A stretch of DNA of 64,000 nucleotides from Stenotrophomonas rhizophila (GCF_003651185.1 NZ_RCDC01000007.1:1-64000); one strand, 5' to 3'. Counted from the stretch's first letter, positions 9,044 to 19,738 are shown. Numbers and translations: made by a program. Notes: generated from the sequence alone by a model not told the origin.

Positions 9044-9141
9044 GCGACGTCCTTCTTCTGCAGGGGCGCTCGATCCACCGCTTCATTTCACAGCTATAAG
9101 CGGCATTGAGCCGTACATACTCAATCAATCAAGGAATCAAC

Positions 9142-9681
9142 ATGGCAGAAGAACGTCAGCAGCGGGGTCGCGATCGCGATCGCCGCGAAGAGAAAGTCGA
9201 CGACGGCATGATCGAAAAGCTGGTCGCGGTCAACCGCGTCAGCAAGACCGTCAAGGGCGGTCGCCAGTTCACCTTCACCGCACTGACCGTGGTCGGTGAT
9301 GGCGCAGGCAAGGTTGGCTTCGGTTATGGCAAGGCGCGTGAAGTGCCGGTCGCGATCCAGAAGTCGATGGAACAGGCTCGCAAGAACCTGGCCAATGTCG
9401 ATCTGAACAACGGCACGTTGTGGCACCCGGTGAAGTCCGGCCACGGCGCAGCTCGCGTGTTCATGATGCCGGCCTCCGAAGGTACCGGTGTGATCGCGGG
9501 TGGTGCCATGCGCGCCGTCCTGGAAGCCGTTGGCGTCAAGAACGTGCTGGCCAAGGCCGTCGGCTCGCGCAACCCGATCAACCTGGTTCGCGCCACGCTG
9601 AAGGGTCTGAGCGAAATGCAGTCGCCGGCCCGCATCGCGGCCAAGCGCGGCAAGAAGGTGGAGGATCTCAACCATGGCTAA
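9142..9681 (+). CDS. rpsE: 30S ribosomal protein S5
   Basis: 179 residues. An N-terminal charged extension ([18 protein letters not shown]) precedes the double-stranded RNA-binding-like fold ([21 protein letters not shown]). S5 acts in decoding fidelity and the mRNA entry site; spectinomycin-resistance changes map here in E. coli. The ATG at 9142 is 6 bases after AAGGA, and upstream in-frame starts lack a site. The 3' end overlaps rpmD by 8 bases. Confidence 0.97.
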   Translation: MAEERQQRGRDRDRREEKVDDGMIEKLVAVNRVSKTVKGGRQFTFTALTVVGDGAGKVGFGYGKAREVPVAIQKSMEQARKNLANVDLNNGTLWHPVKSGHGAARVFMMPASEGTGVIAGGAMRAVLEAVGVKNVLAKAVGSRNPINLVRATLKGLSEMQSPARIAAKRGKKVEDLNHG

Positions 9682-9865
9682 TGACACCACCAAGACCATC
9701 AAGGTCCGTCTGGTTGGCGGCCTGCGCGGCGCCCAGGCACGTCACCGCCTGTCAGTGAAGGCGCTTGGCCTCGGCAAGCTCAATAGCGTACGTGAACTGA
9801 AGGACAGCCCGCAGGTTCGCGGTCTGATCAACAAGGTCCACTACCTCGTCAAGGTTGAGGAATAA
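9674..9865 (+). CDS. rpmD: 50S ribosomal protein L30
   Basis: 63 residues, starting [19 protein letters not shown], a few residues longer than the E. coli protein. L30 binds 23S domain II. It starts inside the end of rpsE (8-base overlap, different frame) with GGAGG (9660-9664) 9 bases upstream, so the two are probably translationally coupled. Confidence 0.96.
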   Translation: MANDTTKTIKVRLVGGLRGAQARHRLSVKALGLGKLNSVRELKDSPQVRGLINKVHYLVKVEE

Positions 9866-9869
9866 TCCA

Positions 9870-10313
9870 ATGACCATGCATCTTAATGAACTGAGCCCGG
9901 CACCGGGCGCTCGTAAAGAGCGTACCCGCGTCGGTCGTGGTATCGGCTCCGGCCTGGGCAAGACCTGCGGCCGCGGCCACAAGGGTTCGTTCGCCCGTAA
10001 GGGTGGCGGCAAGATCAAGGCAGGCTTCGAAGGCGGCCAGACCCCCATGCAGCGTCGTCTGCCGAAGGTCGGTTTCCGTTCCAAGATCGCCAAGGACACC
10101 GCTGAAGTGCTGTCCTACCAGCTTGAGCGTCTGGAAGCTGGCGAGATCGACTTTGCCGCGCTGCGCGCTGCCAAGCTGGTCCCGAGCACCGCTAAGCGTG
10201 CCAAGATCGTCATGAAGGGTGGCCTGACCAAGGCATTCACCTTGAAGGGCGTCGCTGCAACGGCCAGTGCCAAGGCCGCGATCGAAGCTGCCGGCGGCAG
10301 CGTACAGGAGTAA
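9870..10313 (+). CDS. rplO: 50S ribosomal protein L15
   Basis: 147 residues with the glycine/arginine-rich N-terminal extension (GRGIGSGLGKTCGRGHKGS) that penetrates 23S rRNA, and the conserved QTPMQRRLPKVGF. A start at 9870 (MTMHLNELSPAPG) is 9 bases after GAGG; an alternative ATG at 9876 is 15 bases away. The gene ends 3 bases before secY. Confidence 0.96.
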   Translation: MTMHLNELSPAPGARKERTRVGRGIGSGLGKTCGRGHKGSFARKGGGKIKAGFEGGQTPMQRRLPKVGFRSKIAKDTAEVLSYQLERLEAGEIDFAALRAAKLVPSTAKRAKIVMKGGLTKAFTLKGVAATASAKAAIEAAGGSVQE

Positions 10314-10316
10314 GAC

Positions 10317-11672
10317 ATGGCGCAAGCTGGCATTGGTAACCTCGGCGGCGGGCTCGGCAAGTTCACGGAACTCCGCCAGCGACTGCTGTTCGTCATCGGG
10401 GCATTGATCGTCTACCGCATCGGCTGTTATGTGCCGGTGCCTGGCGTCAATCCCGATGCCATGCTTGCGCTCATGCAGGCGCAGGGCGGCGGCATCGTGG
10501 ACATGTTCAACATGTTCTCGGGCGGCGCCCTGCACCGTTTCAGCATTTTCGCGCTGAACGTGATGCCGTACATCTCGGCATCCATCGTGATGCAGCTGGC
10601 GGTCCACATCTTCCCGGCATTGAAGTCGATGCAGAAGGAAGGTGAATCGGGTCGTCGCAAGATCACCCAATATTCCCGCATCGGCGCCGTGTTGCTGGCG
10701 GTGGTGCAGGGCGGCAGCATCGCGCTGGCGCTGCAGAACCAGGTCTCCCCGGGCGGTGCCCCGGTCGTCTACGCACCGGGCATGGGCTTCGTGCTCACCG
10801 CCATCGTCGCCCTGACCGCCGGTACCATCTTCCTGATGTGGGTCGGTGAGCAGGTCACCGAGCGCGGCATCGGCAACGGTGTGTCGCTGATCATCTTCGC
10901 CGGCATCGTGGCCGGCCTGCCGGGCGCGGTCATCCACACCGTGGAAGCCTACCGCGACGGCAACATGAGCTTCATCGCCCTGCTGCTGATCGTGCTGGTG
11001 GTGCTGGCCTTCACCTACTTCGTGGTGTTCGTCGAGCGCGGCCAACGCCGCATCACGGTGAACTACGCACGTCGCCAGGGTGGCCGCAACGCGTACATGA
11101 ACCAGACCTCGTTCCTGCCGCTGAAGCTGAACATGGCGGGCGTGATCCCGGCCATTTTCGCCTCGAGCATCCTGGCATTCCCGACGACGCTGGCCATGTG
11201 GTCCGGCCAGGCCAGTTCGGCCACGTGGCTGCAGAAGGTCGCCAACGCCCTCGGGCCAGGCGAGCCGCTGCACATGATCGTGTTCGCCGCGCTGATCAGT
11301 GGTTTCGCGTTCTTCTACACCGCGCTGGTGTTCAACTCGCAGGAAACCGCCGACAACCTGAAGAAGTCGGGCGCGCTGATTCCGGGCATCCGTCCGGGCA
11401 AGGCCACCGCCGACTACGTGGATGCCGTGCTGACCCGCCTGACGGCCGCCGGTTCGCTGTACCTGGTGATCGTCTGTCTGCTGCCGGAAATCCTGCGCAC
11501 CCAGCTCGGTGCCTCGTTCTACTTCGGCGGCACCTCGCTGCTGATCGTGGTGGTGGTGGTGATGGACTTCATTGCCCAGATCCAGGCGCACCTGATGTCG
11601 CACCAGTATGAGAGCCTGTTGAAGAAGGCCAACCTGAAGGGCGGCAACCGCGGCGGTTTTGCCCGCGGCTGA
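10317..11672 (+). CDS. secY: Protein translocase subunit SecY
   Basis: 451 residues with ten predicted membrane segments. SecY is the channel of the SecYEG translocon in the inner membrane, through which SecA pushes exported proteins. The plug/TM2 region ([15 protein letters not shown]) and the cytosolic loop [18 protein letters not shown] are visible. CAGGAG sits 6 bases before the ATG. rpmJ, which follows secY in E. coli, is absent here. Confidence 0.98.
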   Translation: MAQAGIGNLGGGLGKFTELRQRLLFVIGALIVYRIGCYVPVPGVNPDAMLALMQAQGGGIVDMFNMFSGGALHRFSIFALNVMPYISASIVMQLAVHIFPALKSMQKEGESGRRKITQYSRIGAVLLAVVQGGSIALALQNQVSPGGAPVVYAPGMGFVLTAIVALTAGTIFLMWVGEQVTERGIGNGVSLIIFAGIVAGLPGAVIHTVEAYRDGNMSFIALLLIVLVVLAFTYFVVFVERGQRRITVNYARRQGGRNAYMNQTSFLPLKLNMAGVIPAIFASSILAFPTTLAMWSGQASSATWLQKVANALGPGEPLHMIVFAALISGFAFFYTALVFNSQETADNLKKSGALIPGIRPGKATADYVDAVLTRLTAAGSLYLVIVCLLPEILRTQLGASFYFGGTSLLIVVVVVMDFIAQIQAHLMSHQYESLLKKANLKGGNRGGFARG

Positions 11673-12017
11673 TTGACCTGTTACACTAGTCTTCTTGTTG
11701 CGAAGGCCCTCCGGTTCCCGGACTGGCCTTCCAAATCGAAGGGCGGCCCCTGCAGCGGTTTCGGGTGGGGGTGTGATGTGGTGGTCCTGCGCGGGAGTAG
11801 CGCGGGCGGCGGCGGGGGCAACCTCTGCAGTCAACGACATCCGGCGCCGGAGCATGGGCACACTCCCCACGCCGGGTCCATGGAACCTTCAGGTTCCACG
11901 GGCTTCCCAGTAAACCGAGACCTTGATAGAATCGCTAGTTCACTTTTTTGATCCATCCTGCCGGATTGGCGCGCCCATGGTGCGCTGTCGGCCATCACTC
12001 AGCTGGAGAACCGCGTC
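11673..12017 (+). promoter_or_regulatory. secY-rpsM spacer with candidate alpha-operon promoters
   Basis: 345 bases without a gene. Candidate promoter 1 has TTGCCC (11659-11664), a 17-base spacer and TACACT (11682-11687) preceded by TG (extended -10). Candidate promoter 2 has TAGAAT (11927-11932) with a weak TTCCCA 17 bases upstream. A branched hairpin (GAAGGCC 11702-11708 with GGCCTTC 11725-11731, inner CCGG pair) lies at the start of the first predicted transcript. A 7-bp hairpin is at 11881-11898 and T6 at 11944-11949. In E. coli S4 represses from a leader at this place; no homologous fold could be confirmed. Confidence 0.45.
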
Positions 12018-12374
12018 ATGGCGCGTATTGCAGGCGTCAACCTGCCAGCCCAGAAGCACGTCTGGGTCGGGTTGCAAAGCATTTACGGCATCGGCCGTAC
12101 CCGTTCGAAGAAGGTCTGCGACGCCGCAGGCGTGACCTCGACCACCAAGATCCGCGATCTGTCGGAGCCGGAAATCGAGCGTCTGCGTCTCGAAGTCGGC
12201 AAGTACATCGTGGAAGGCGATCTGCGCCGTGAAATCGGTATCGCGATCAAGCGCCTGATGGATCTGGGCTGCTACCGCGGTCTGCGTCACCGTCGCGGTC
12301 TGCCGCTTCGTGGCCAGCGCACCCGTACCAACGCCCGCACCCGCAAGGGCCCGCGCAAGGCGATCAGGAAGTAA
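12018..12374 (+). CDS. rpsM: 30S ribosomal protein S13
   Basis: 118 residues, [19 protein letters not shown] at the start, with the helix-hairpin-helix region [12 protein letters not shown] and the basic tail [16 protein letters not shown] that reaches P-site tRNA. S13 forms bridges with L5 in the 50S subunit. It is the first gene of the alpha cluster; CTGGAGAA precedes the ATG. Confidence 0.98.
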   Translation: MARIAGVNLPAQKHVWVGLQSIYGIGRTRSKKVCDAAGVTSTTKIRDLSEPEIERLRLEVGKYIVEGDLRREIGIAIKRLMDLGCYRGLRHRRGLPLRGQRTRTNARTRKGPRKAIRK

Positions 12375-12386
12375 GGGACCTAAGAA

Positions 12387-12776
12387 ATGGCTAAGCCCGT
12401 CGCTAAGACCAAGAAGAAGATCAAGCGCGTCGTCACTGACGGCGTCGCCCACGTCCACGCTTCTTTCAACAACACCATCGTGACCATCACCGACCGTCAG
12501 GGCAACGCTCTGTCGTGGGCGACCTCCGGTGGCGCTGGCTTCCGCGGTTCGCGTAAGTCCACCCCGTTCGCTGCCCAGGTGGCTGCCGAGAAGGCCGGCC
12601 GTGCCGCGCTCGACTACGGCGTCAAGTCCCTGGAAGTCCGCATCAAGGGCCCGGGTCCGGGTCGTGAGTCGGCCGTGCGCTCGCTGAACAACGTGGGCTA
12701 CAAGATCACCAACATCATCGACGTGACGCCAATCCCGCACAACGGGTGCCGTCCGCCGAAGAAGCGTCGCGTCTAA
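12387..12776 (+). CDS. rpsK: 30S ribosomal protein S11
   Basis: 129 residues with the conserved [19 protein letters not shown] and the C-terminal [19 protein letters not shown]11 shapes the 30S platform around the E-site mRNA. The spacing of 12 bases from rpsM and 14 to rpsD is typical of one operon. Confidence 0.98.
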   Translation: MAKPVAKTKKKIKRVVTDGVAHVHASFNNTIVTITDRQGNALSWATSGGAGFRGSRKSTPFAAQVAAEKAGRAALDYGVKSLEVRIKGPGPGRESAVRSLNNVGYKITNIIDVTPIPHNGCRPPKKRRV

Positions 12777-12790
12777 AGGAGCGATAAGAA

Positions 12791-13420
12791 ATGGCTCGTT
12801 ATATCGGTCCTACCTGTAAGCTCGCCCGCCGCGAAGGCGCCGACCTTTCCCTCAAGAGCCCGGCCCGTGCGCTGGACTCCAAGTGCAAGCTGGAGCAGAA
12901 GCCCGGCCAGCACGGCGCCACTGCCCGTAAGGGCAAGCTGTCCGACTACGCTACCCAGCTGCGTGAAAAGCAGAAGGTCAAGCGTATCTACGGTCTGCTG
13001 GAGCGTCAGTTCCGCAACTACTACAAGAAGGCCTCGACCAAGAAGGGCAACACCGGCGAGAACCTGCTGCAGTTGCTGGAAACCCGTCTTGACAACGTCG
13101 TTTACCGCATGGGCTTCGCAGTGACCCGTCCGGCTGCCCGTCAGCTGGTCTCGCACCGCGGTGTCACCGTGAACGGCAAGTCGGTCAATCTGGCTTCGTA
13201 CCAGGTCAAGGCTGGCGACGCCGTCGCTCTGTCCGAGAAGGCTGCCAAGCAGCTGCGCGTCCAGGAAGCCCTGACCGTGTCTGCTACGCATGACCTGCGT
13301 CCGTCGTGGGTTGAAGTTGATTCCGGCAAGTTCGCCGGCATCTTCAAGGCCGTGCCGGATCGTTCGGACCTGCCTGCGGATATCAACGAAGCGCTGATCG
13401 TCGAGTTGTATTCGAAGTAA
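12791..13420 (+). CDS. rpsD: 30S ribosomal protein S4
   Basis: 209 residues. The S4 RNA-binding domain lies at about 98-160 ([28 protein letters not shown]). S4 nucleates 30S assembly, takes part in rRNA antitermination and in E. coli represses the alpha operon. AAAGGAG precedes the start. A hairpin separates it from rpoA. Confidence 0.98.
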   Translation: MARYIGPTCKLARREGADLSLKSPARALDSKCKLEQKPGQHGATARKGKLSDYATQLREKQKVKRIYGLLERQFRNYYKKASTKKGNTGENLLQLLETRLDNVVYRMGFAVTRPAARQLVSHRGVTVNGKSVNLASYQVKAGDAVALSEKAAKQLRVQEALTVSATHDLRPSWVEVDSGKFAGIFKAVPDRSDLPADINEALIVELYSK

Positions 13421-13431
13421 TTCACATTGGA

Positions 13432-13457
13432 GAACCTCCGGGTCACACCGGAGGTTC
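13432..13457 (+). other. Perfect 10-bp hairpin between rpsD and rpoA
   Basis: GAACCTCCGG (13432-13441) and CCGGAGGTTC (13448-13457) pair perfectly around a GTCACA loop, ending 3 bases before the rpoA ribosome site GGAGAA. No T run follows. It could influence rpoA translation or RNA processing, keeping alpha-subunit synthesis separate from ribosomal protein synthesis. Confidence 0.6.
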
Positions 13458-13474
13458 GCAGGAGAACCCGCAAC

Positions 13475-14473
13475 ATGACGGTTACCGCCAACCAGGTTCT
13501 GCGTCCTCGCGGTCCGCAGATCGAACGCCTTACCGATACCCGCGCCAAGGTCGTCATCGAACCCTTGGAGCGTGGTTACGGGCATACGCTGGGCAACGCC
13601 CTGCGTCGCGTGCTGCTGTCGTCCATCCCGGGCTTCGCCATCACGGAAGTCGAAATCGATGGCGTACTGCACGAGTACACCACGCTTGAAGGCTTGCAGG
13701 AGGACGTGCTGGAAGTCCTGCTCAACCTGAAGGATGTGGCCATCCGCATGCATACCGGCGACAACGCTACGCTGTCGCTGTCCAAGCAGGGTCCGGGTGT
13801 CGTTACCGCTGCTGATATCAAGATTGACCATAACACCGAGATCCTCAATCCGGCTCATGTGATCTGCCATCTCACCAAGGATGTGGCGATCAACATGCGT
13901 CTGAAGGTCGAGCGCGGTTTCGGCTACCAGCCTGCTGCTGCTCGTCGTCGCCCGGATGAAGAAACCCGTGCCATCGGCCGCCTGGTCCTGGATGCGTCGT
14001 TCTCGCCGGTCCGTCGCGTCGCCTATTCGGTGGAAGCGGCCCGCGTGGAACAGCGTACCGATCTGGACAAGCTGGTGCTGGACATCGAGACCAACGCGAC
14101 GATCGATGCCGAGGAAGCCGTGCGCACTGCCGCCGACATCCTCAGCGATCAGCTGTCGGTCTTCGGTGACTTCACCCACCGCGACCGCGGTGCGGCGAAG
14201 CCGGCCAACAACGGCGTGGATCCGGTGCTGCTGCGCCCGATCGACGATCTGGAGCTGACCGTGCGTTCGGCCAACTGCCTGAAGGCAGAGAGCATCTATT
14301 ACATCGGCGATCTGATCCAGAAGACCGAAGTGGAGCTGCTCAAGACCCCGAACCTCGGCAAGAAGTCGCTGACCGAGATCAAGGAAGTCCTCGCACAGCG
14401 CGGTCTTTCGCTCGGCATGAAGCTGGAGAACTGGCCGCCGGCCGGTGTCGCCCAGCACGGCATGCTCGGCTGA
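13475..14473 (+). CDS. rpoA: RNA polymerase alpha subunit
   Basis: 332 residues. The N-terminal dimerisation domain contains [20 protein letters not shown]; the C-terminal domain (about 245-320) contains the DNA- and activator-binding motif [19 protein letters not shown]. Alpha assembles core polymerase and reads UP elements. The ATG at 13475 ([13 protein letters not shown]) follows GGAGAA. An in-frame TTG at 13427 would run through the hairpin and is rejected. Confidence 0.98.
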   Translation: MTVTANQVLRPRGPQIERLTDTRAKVVIEPLERGYGHTLGNALRRVLLSSIPGFAITEVEIDGVLHEYTTLEGLQEDVLEVLLNLKDVAIRMHTGDNATLSLSKQGPGVVTAADIKIDHNTEILNPAHVICHLTKDVAINMRLKVERGFGYQPAAARRRPDEETRAIGRLVLDASFSPVRRVAYSVEAARVEQRTDLDKLVLDIETNATIDAEEAVRTAADILSDQLSVFGDFTHRDRGAAKPANNGVDPVLLRPIDDLELTVRSANCLKAESIYYIGDLIQKTEVELLKTPNLGKKSLTEIKEVLAQRGLSLGMKLENWPPAGVAQHGMLG

Positions 14474-14497
14474 TCCAGCGCTACGCAAGATGCTTGA

Positions 14498-14587
14498 CCC
14501 CGCACCTTCGGGTGCGGGGGCTTCACCCGCAACACCCCGCACCGACAGGTCGATAGCCTGCGGTGACGGCCAGCCAGGACGGCTGGC
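14498..14587 (+). other. UUCG hairpin and second stem-loop between rpoA and rplQ
   Basis: CCCCGCACC (14498-14506), TTCG loop, GGTGCGGGG (14511-14519): a very stable 9-bp stem with a UUCG tetraloop but no T run. A second stem, GCCAGCC/GGCTGGC, occupies 14569-14587. They fill a 201-base spacer in what is usually a tight gene pair and may pause polymerase or stop 3' exonucleases after rpoA. Confidence 0.55.
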
Positions 14588-14674
14588 ACCGGACCATCCG
14601 CAGTCCAAGCAGCAACGCCAGGATGGCGACAGCGATACCCAACCGATCCAACATTCACTTCAGGAATCACCGTC

Positions 14675-15061
14675 ATGCGTCATATGAAGTCCGGTCGTAA
14701 GTTCAACCGCACCAGCGCCCATCGCGAAGCAATGTTCAAGAACATGGCCGCGTCGCTGTTCAAGCACGAGCTGATCAAGACCACCCTGCCGAAGGCCAAG
14801 GAACTGCGCCGCGTTGCCGAGCCGCTGATCACCCTGGCCAAGGTTGATTCGGTTGCCAACCGTCGTCTGGCGTTCGCTCGCCTGCGCGACAACGAAGCCG
14901 TCGGCAATCTGTTCACCACCCTGGGCCCGCGTTACGCGAGCCGTCCGGGCGGTTACCTGCGTCTGCTGAAGTGCGGTTTCCGCGCTGGCGACAATGCGCC
15001 GATGGCCTACGTGGAGCTGGTCGATCGTCCGGCTGCTGTGGCTGAAGCCGTCGAAGAGTAA
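14675..15061 (+). CDS. rplQ: 50S ribosomal protein L17
   Basis: 128 residues starting [20 protein letters not shown], the family signature, and ending with an acidic tail (AVAEAVEE). L17 lies near the tunnel exit. It is the last gene of the ribosomal cluster, followed 30 bases later by an intrinsic terminator. Confidence 0.98.
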   Translation: MRHMKSGRKFNRTSAHREAMFKNMAASLFKHELIKTTLPKAKELRRVAEPLITLAKVDSVANRRLAFARLRDNEAVGNLFTTLGPRYASRPGGYLRLLKCGFRAGDNAPMAYVELVDRPAAVAEAVEE

Positions 15062-15090
15062 TCTTCGAGCTGTACCTGTTATTCGGTGAA

Positions 15091-15115
15091 GAACCCGGCC
15101 TTGTGCCGGGTTTTT
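15091..15115 (+). terminator. Intrinsic terminator after rplQ
   Basis: AACCCGGC (15092-15099) pairs with GCCGGGTT (15105-15112) around CTTGT, followed by T residues to 15115. It closes the ribosomal cluster. Confidence 0.85.
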
Positions 15116-15204
15116 CCGTTCATGGGGTTTGATGGCGGCAACGCCTGCACACATGGTCGGTGCGCAGGGGGTAAAGCAAAGCATGTGGCGGTCGCGGTGC
15201 GTGG

Positions 15205-15227
15205 GTAGTGCCGGCCGCTGGCCGGCT
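15205..15227 (+). repeat. SMAG-type extragenic palindrome 1
   Basis: GTAG head (15205-15208) followed by a perfect stem GCCGGCC (15210-15216), GCT, GGCCGGC (15220-15226). GTAG-headed short palindromes of this design are the abundant SMAG repeats of Stenotrophomonas maltophilia. This copy stands in the spacer between the rplQ terminator and dsbB. Confidence 0.8.
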
Positions 15228-15376
15228 CCTCAGTACCGTCGCTGCGTTGGGGTGGTTCCGCTTGATGTACGGAACATGCTGTCCGGTCCGCTGCGCCGAT
15301 GGTCGGCAGGTGCGCATGGACGTGGGCGGTCACGGCCCTGTTAATCTTGGGGCCTGGACTTTCACGAGTGTTGGCA

Positions 15377-15886
15377 ATGAATCCATTGCGTTGGAGTTTC
15401 CGCGCCCAGTTCCTGTTGGGGTTTCTGGTCTGCGCGGCGCTGTTGGGGTATGCGATCTTCCTGCAGTTGAAGATGGGGCTGGAGCCGTGTCCGTTGTGCA
15501 TTTTCCAGCGGATTGCATTCGCGGCATTGGGGCTGCTGTTCCTGATCGGAGCGCTGCATGGTCCGCGTGATCCGGCCGGGCGGAAGACGTATGGGGTGCT
15601 GGCCTTCATCGCGGCCGCGGTCGGTATCGGTATTGCCGGGCGCCATGTGTATGTGCAGTTGCTGCCGCAGGACATGGGCTCGAGCTGTGGGCCGCCGCTG
15701 AGTTTCCTCAGTGAGACGATGGGGCCGTTCGAGGTGTTCCGCACCGTGCTGACCGGTACCGGCAACTGCGGCAACATCGATTGGCAGTTCCTGGGCCTGA
15801 CGATGCCGATGTGGAGCCTGGTGTGGTTTGCGGCATTGGCGGTGTGGGCGCTGGTGACGGCGTTCCGTGCCCGTCGCCGCCACTGA
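15377..15886 (+). CDS. dsbB: Disulfide bond formation protein DsbB
   Basis: 169 residues, four predicted membrane segments. The quinone-proximal pair C38/C41 (EPCPLCIFQR) and the periplasmic pair C104/C131 (SSCGPP and GNCGNIDW) are all present. DsbB reoxidises periplasmic DsbA and passes electrons to quinone. The ATG at 15377 gives the family N-terminus MNPLRWSFRAQFLLGF; in-frame codons upstream would add an unrelated extension. It is a single gene, with dsbA not in the window. Confidence 0.93.
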   Translation: MNPLRWSFRAQFLLGFLVCAALLGYAIFLQLKMGLEPCPLCIFQRIAFAALGLLFLIGALHGPRDPAGRKTYGVLAFIAAAVGIGIAGRHVYVQLLPQDMGSSCGPPLSFLSETMGPFEVFRTVLTGTGNCGNIDWQFLGLTMPMWSLVWFAALAVWALVTAFRARRRH

Positions 15887-16001
15887 GGCGTTTCTCAACT
15901 CAGTGACCTCGGCCTGGCCACGCAACGCGTGCCAGGCCGGGTGCTGCGATCAGGTCTGGATGCTGCTGATCTGATTGAATGGCAGGGCTTTCTCGCGAAG
16001 C

Positions 16002-18128
16002 TCAGAAGTCCTGCTGCAGGCTGAGGTAGGCGCCGCGGCGGGGACCCCATTGCGGGGCGAAGACGCCGATGCCGCCGCCGTCGCGCAGTTGGTAACTGCG
16101 GTCCAGTGCGTTGACCAGGGCGAGCTGTGCATGCAGTGGGTGGCCGCTGTCGGCGTTGAAGTCGTGGCCGGCGCTGAGGTTGAGCTGCAGGTAGGCGGGG
16201 AGTTCGCCGCCGTTGGGGATGCCATCGGCATCCGAGCGCAGGCCGCTGCCGAACACGTAGTCGGCGCCAAGACGGTTGTGCCCGGCGAAGGCGTAGCTGA
16301 TGCCGCCGGACGAGGTCAGTTTCTGGTCGTGGTCCAGATGGATCCAGTTGTTCTGGACGTAGGCCAGTGCCTCGGGATCGAGGTTGTACTGGCCGGTGAT
16401 CACCTGCTTGCCCATGGCCTTGTTGTAGGCGGCATTGACGTAGGCGCTGAGCGGGCCGTTGCTGTAGTCGGCGCTGAATTCCACGCCGTGGATGTGGCCG
16501 AGGCGATAGTTGAAGGTGGAGTAGATGTAGGCGGCGCCGAACTGGCCTTCGTCCTGCAGGCGGTCGACCTTGCGGTCGTAAGCGTCCAGGCCCAGGGTGA
16601 GGTGTTCGCCCACCTGCTGGGAGACGCCGATGTCGTAGTAGTCGCTGCGCTCGGACAGCGGCGTGGTGCTCCCCCCGGTCGGTTGCTGGTTGGTGGTGCC
16701 GTCGTAGAGCGCGATGTCGCTGCTGGCCACCAGTTCGCTGGCCGGCGGGGTGAAGTAGCGCGAGTACCCGGCGTGCACGGTGGTGCTGTCGGTGGCGTTC
16801 CAGACCACGCCCACCCGCGGGCTGAGCTGGCCTTCGGTGCCGCCGAACGCCTTGTAGCGGTCACCGCGCAGGCCGTAATTGACCGTCCAGTCCTCGCCGA
16901 GGCGCCATTCGTCCTGCAGATAGACCGCGGTGGTGGTGGCGTTGAAGGCGCTCGCCTCCGGAATGCGCAGGGGCGTGGTGCTGGCCTGCTGGCCGTCGGC
17001 GTCGACCGGGAACACCCAAGTGTCGCTGCCGGCGCGGGCGCGCTCGGCGTTGACGTACAGGCCGTAGCGCAGCGTGTGGTTTTCACCGAGCGGGGTGGAG
17101 AAATCGGCCTGCACGGTGTTGGCGCGGTTGCTGCGTTCCACCTGTGAGGCGACGCCGTTGAAGATCAGATCGCCGGCGAGGTCCGGGTTGAAGGACAGGT
17201 CGCTGTACCGCTGCCCGGCCGAAACCTGGTAGGCGGTGCTGCCCAGCGCACCCTGCAGCACCAGCATGCCGAAGCGGGTGGTCTCGCGCTGGGTTTCGTC
17301 CAGCGCGGCGGAGTCCGCAGTGACCGTATCCAGGTAGCCGAACTGCGGGGTCTGGCCAGGGTTGACCGGGATCTGGAAGCGGTTGTTGGAGAACCCGGCG
17401 AACAGGCTCAGGCGGGTGTCGTCGTTGATCAGATAGGTCAGGTCGGCGAATGCCTTGCCCTGGTGGGTGTCATCGTGATCCGGCCGGCGCGAGGCGGTGG
17501 GGTTTTCCATGCCGACCTGGTTCTGGTCGTAGTTGCCGGTCAGGTACCAGCTCCAGCGGCCCTGGCTGCCCCACCACGAGGCGTTGGGGTTGACCTTGCC
17601 GTAGGAGCCGGTGGTGAGGCCGGCGCTGCCGCCATTGCCCAGCTCGGCGCCGCTCCGGGTGGTGATGTCGACCACGGCGGCCGTGCGCTCGCCGAACTGT
17701 GCCGGCAGCGCGCCGTCCATCAGGCGGATGCTCTTGATCGCGCGGGCATCCAGGGTCTGGCCGAAGCCGGAGATCGATTCGGGCAGCAGCACGCCGTTGA
17801 GGCGGTACTGGAGGTTGGCATGGTCGCCGCGCACATGGACGCCGCCATAGGAGTCCTGGACCACGCCCGGGGCCTGCAGCAGCACCTGGTTCAACGGGGT
17901 GGAGGCGCCCAGCGGCAGGTTCTGGATATCTTCGGCGGTGATCTGGTACTGGCTGCTGCCGATATCCGGCGACAGTGCATTGCGCGCCTGGTCGAGTTTG
18001 GCGCTGACCGTGACCGCATCCAGCTCGGTCACCGCAGGGGCGGCGGTGGATGGGGTGGCGGCGAGGGCGGGCAGGCCGGTCAGGGCCAGGGAAACAGCGA
18101 TACCGGTAGCAAGCAGGGAGGGCTTCAT
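16002..18128 (-). CDS. TonB-dependent outer membrane receptor
   Basis: 708 residues from the ATG at 18128 (MKPSLLATGIAVSLALTGL), with a Sec signal peptide cut after LPALA, a TonB-box-like stretch (ELDAVTVSA), a plug domain to about residue 170 (DIQNLPLGASTPLNQVLLQAPG), and a 22-strand-type barrel ending in phenylalanine (LSLQQDF). The substrate is not evident. A TTG at 18173 has a GGAG site 6 bases upstream and could be the true start, adding 15 residues; the ATG has no clear site. A Zur-like palindrome (18175-18189) overlaps that GGAG, so zinc-responsive control is a reasonable inference. Confidence 0.88.
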   Translation of the reverse strand: MKPSLLATGIAVSLALTGLPALAATPSTAAPAVTELDAVTVSAKLDQARNALSPDIGSSQYQITAEDIQNLPLGASTPLNQVLLQAPGVVQDSYGGVHVRGDHANLQYRLNGVLLPESISGFGQTLDARAIKSIRLMDGALPAQFGERTAAVVDITTRSGAELGNGGSAGLTTGSYGKVNPNASWWGSQGRWSWYLTGNYDQNQVGMENPTASRRPDHDDTHQGKAFADLTYLINDDTRLSLFAGFSNNRFQIPVNPGQTPQFGYLDTVTADSAALDETQRETTRFGMLVLQGALGSTAYQVSAGQRYSDLSFNPDLAGDLIFNGVASQVERSNRANTVQADFSTPLGENHTLRYGLYVNAERARAGSDTWVFPVDADGQQASTTPLRIPEASAFNATTTAVYLQDEWRLGEDWTVNYGLRGDRYKAFGGTEGQLSPRVGVVWNATDSTTVHAGYSRYFTPPASELVASSDIALYDGTTNQQPTGGSTTPLSERSDYYDIGVSQQVGEHLTLGLDAYDRKVDRLQDEGQFGAAYIYSTFNYRLGHIHGVEFSADYSNGPLSAYVNAAYNKAMGKQVITGQYNLDPEALAYVQNNWIHLDHDQKLTSSGGISYAFAGHNRLGADYVFGSGLRSDADGIPNGGELPAYLQLNLSAGHDFNADSGHPLHAQLALVNALDRSYQLRDGGGIGVFAPQWGPRRGAYLSLQQDF

Positions 18129-18174
18129 GAGGATGGCTTGGCTGGGCAAAGGGAGGAGGGGCCGGCCTGGCAAG

Positions 18175-18189
18175 TGTTACTCCGTAACA
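18175..18189 (-). promoter_or_regulatory. Zur-like palindrome at TonB receptor start
   Basis: TGTTAC-TCC-GTAACA is a perfect 6+3+6 palindrome. The gammaproteobacterial Zur operator has the same architecture (TGTTAT-N3-ATAACA); the inner base pair differs. It lies 46 bases upstream of the receptor ATG and directly upstream of the alternative TTG start. It is also 154 bases upstream of the divergent DAHP synthase gene. Confidence 0.45.
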
Positions 18190-18342
18190 AATCATGCGCC
18201 TGTCCGACGCCGCTGGACCATGCGCGATCTGGCTGATCGCCGTGGCCTTTCTTCAGCGTTCAGCCTCCGGGCAGGTGCCCGCCCCTTTGCGCCGGGGGCG
18301 CGCTCTGCGACCATGACCGGCCCCACACCCCGGAAGTCCGTG

Positions 18343-19734
<1,392 letters not shown>

Positions 19735-19738
19735 TACC

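Noticed and set aside
9849..11870. 673-codon open frame on the - strand opposite rplO and secY
   Set aside because: It lies antisense to conserved genes, its product is a low-complexity His/Asp/Arg-rich string without known motifs, and such frames are expected opposite GC-rich genes with strong third-position bias.
12773..14608. 611-codon open frame on the - strand opposite rpsD and rpoA
   Set aside because: Antisense shadow of two certain genes; no ribosome site, no family resemblance.
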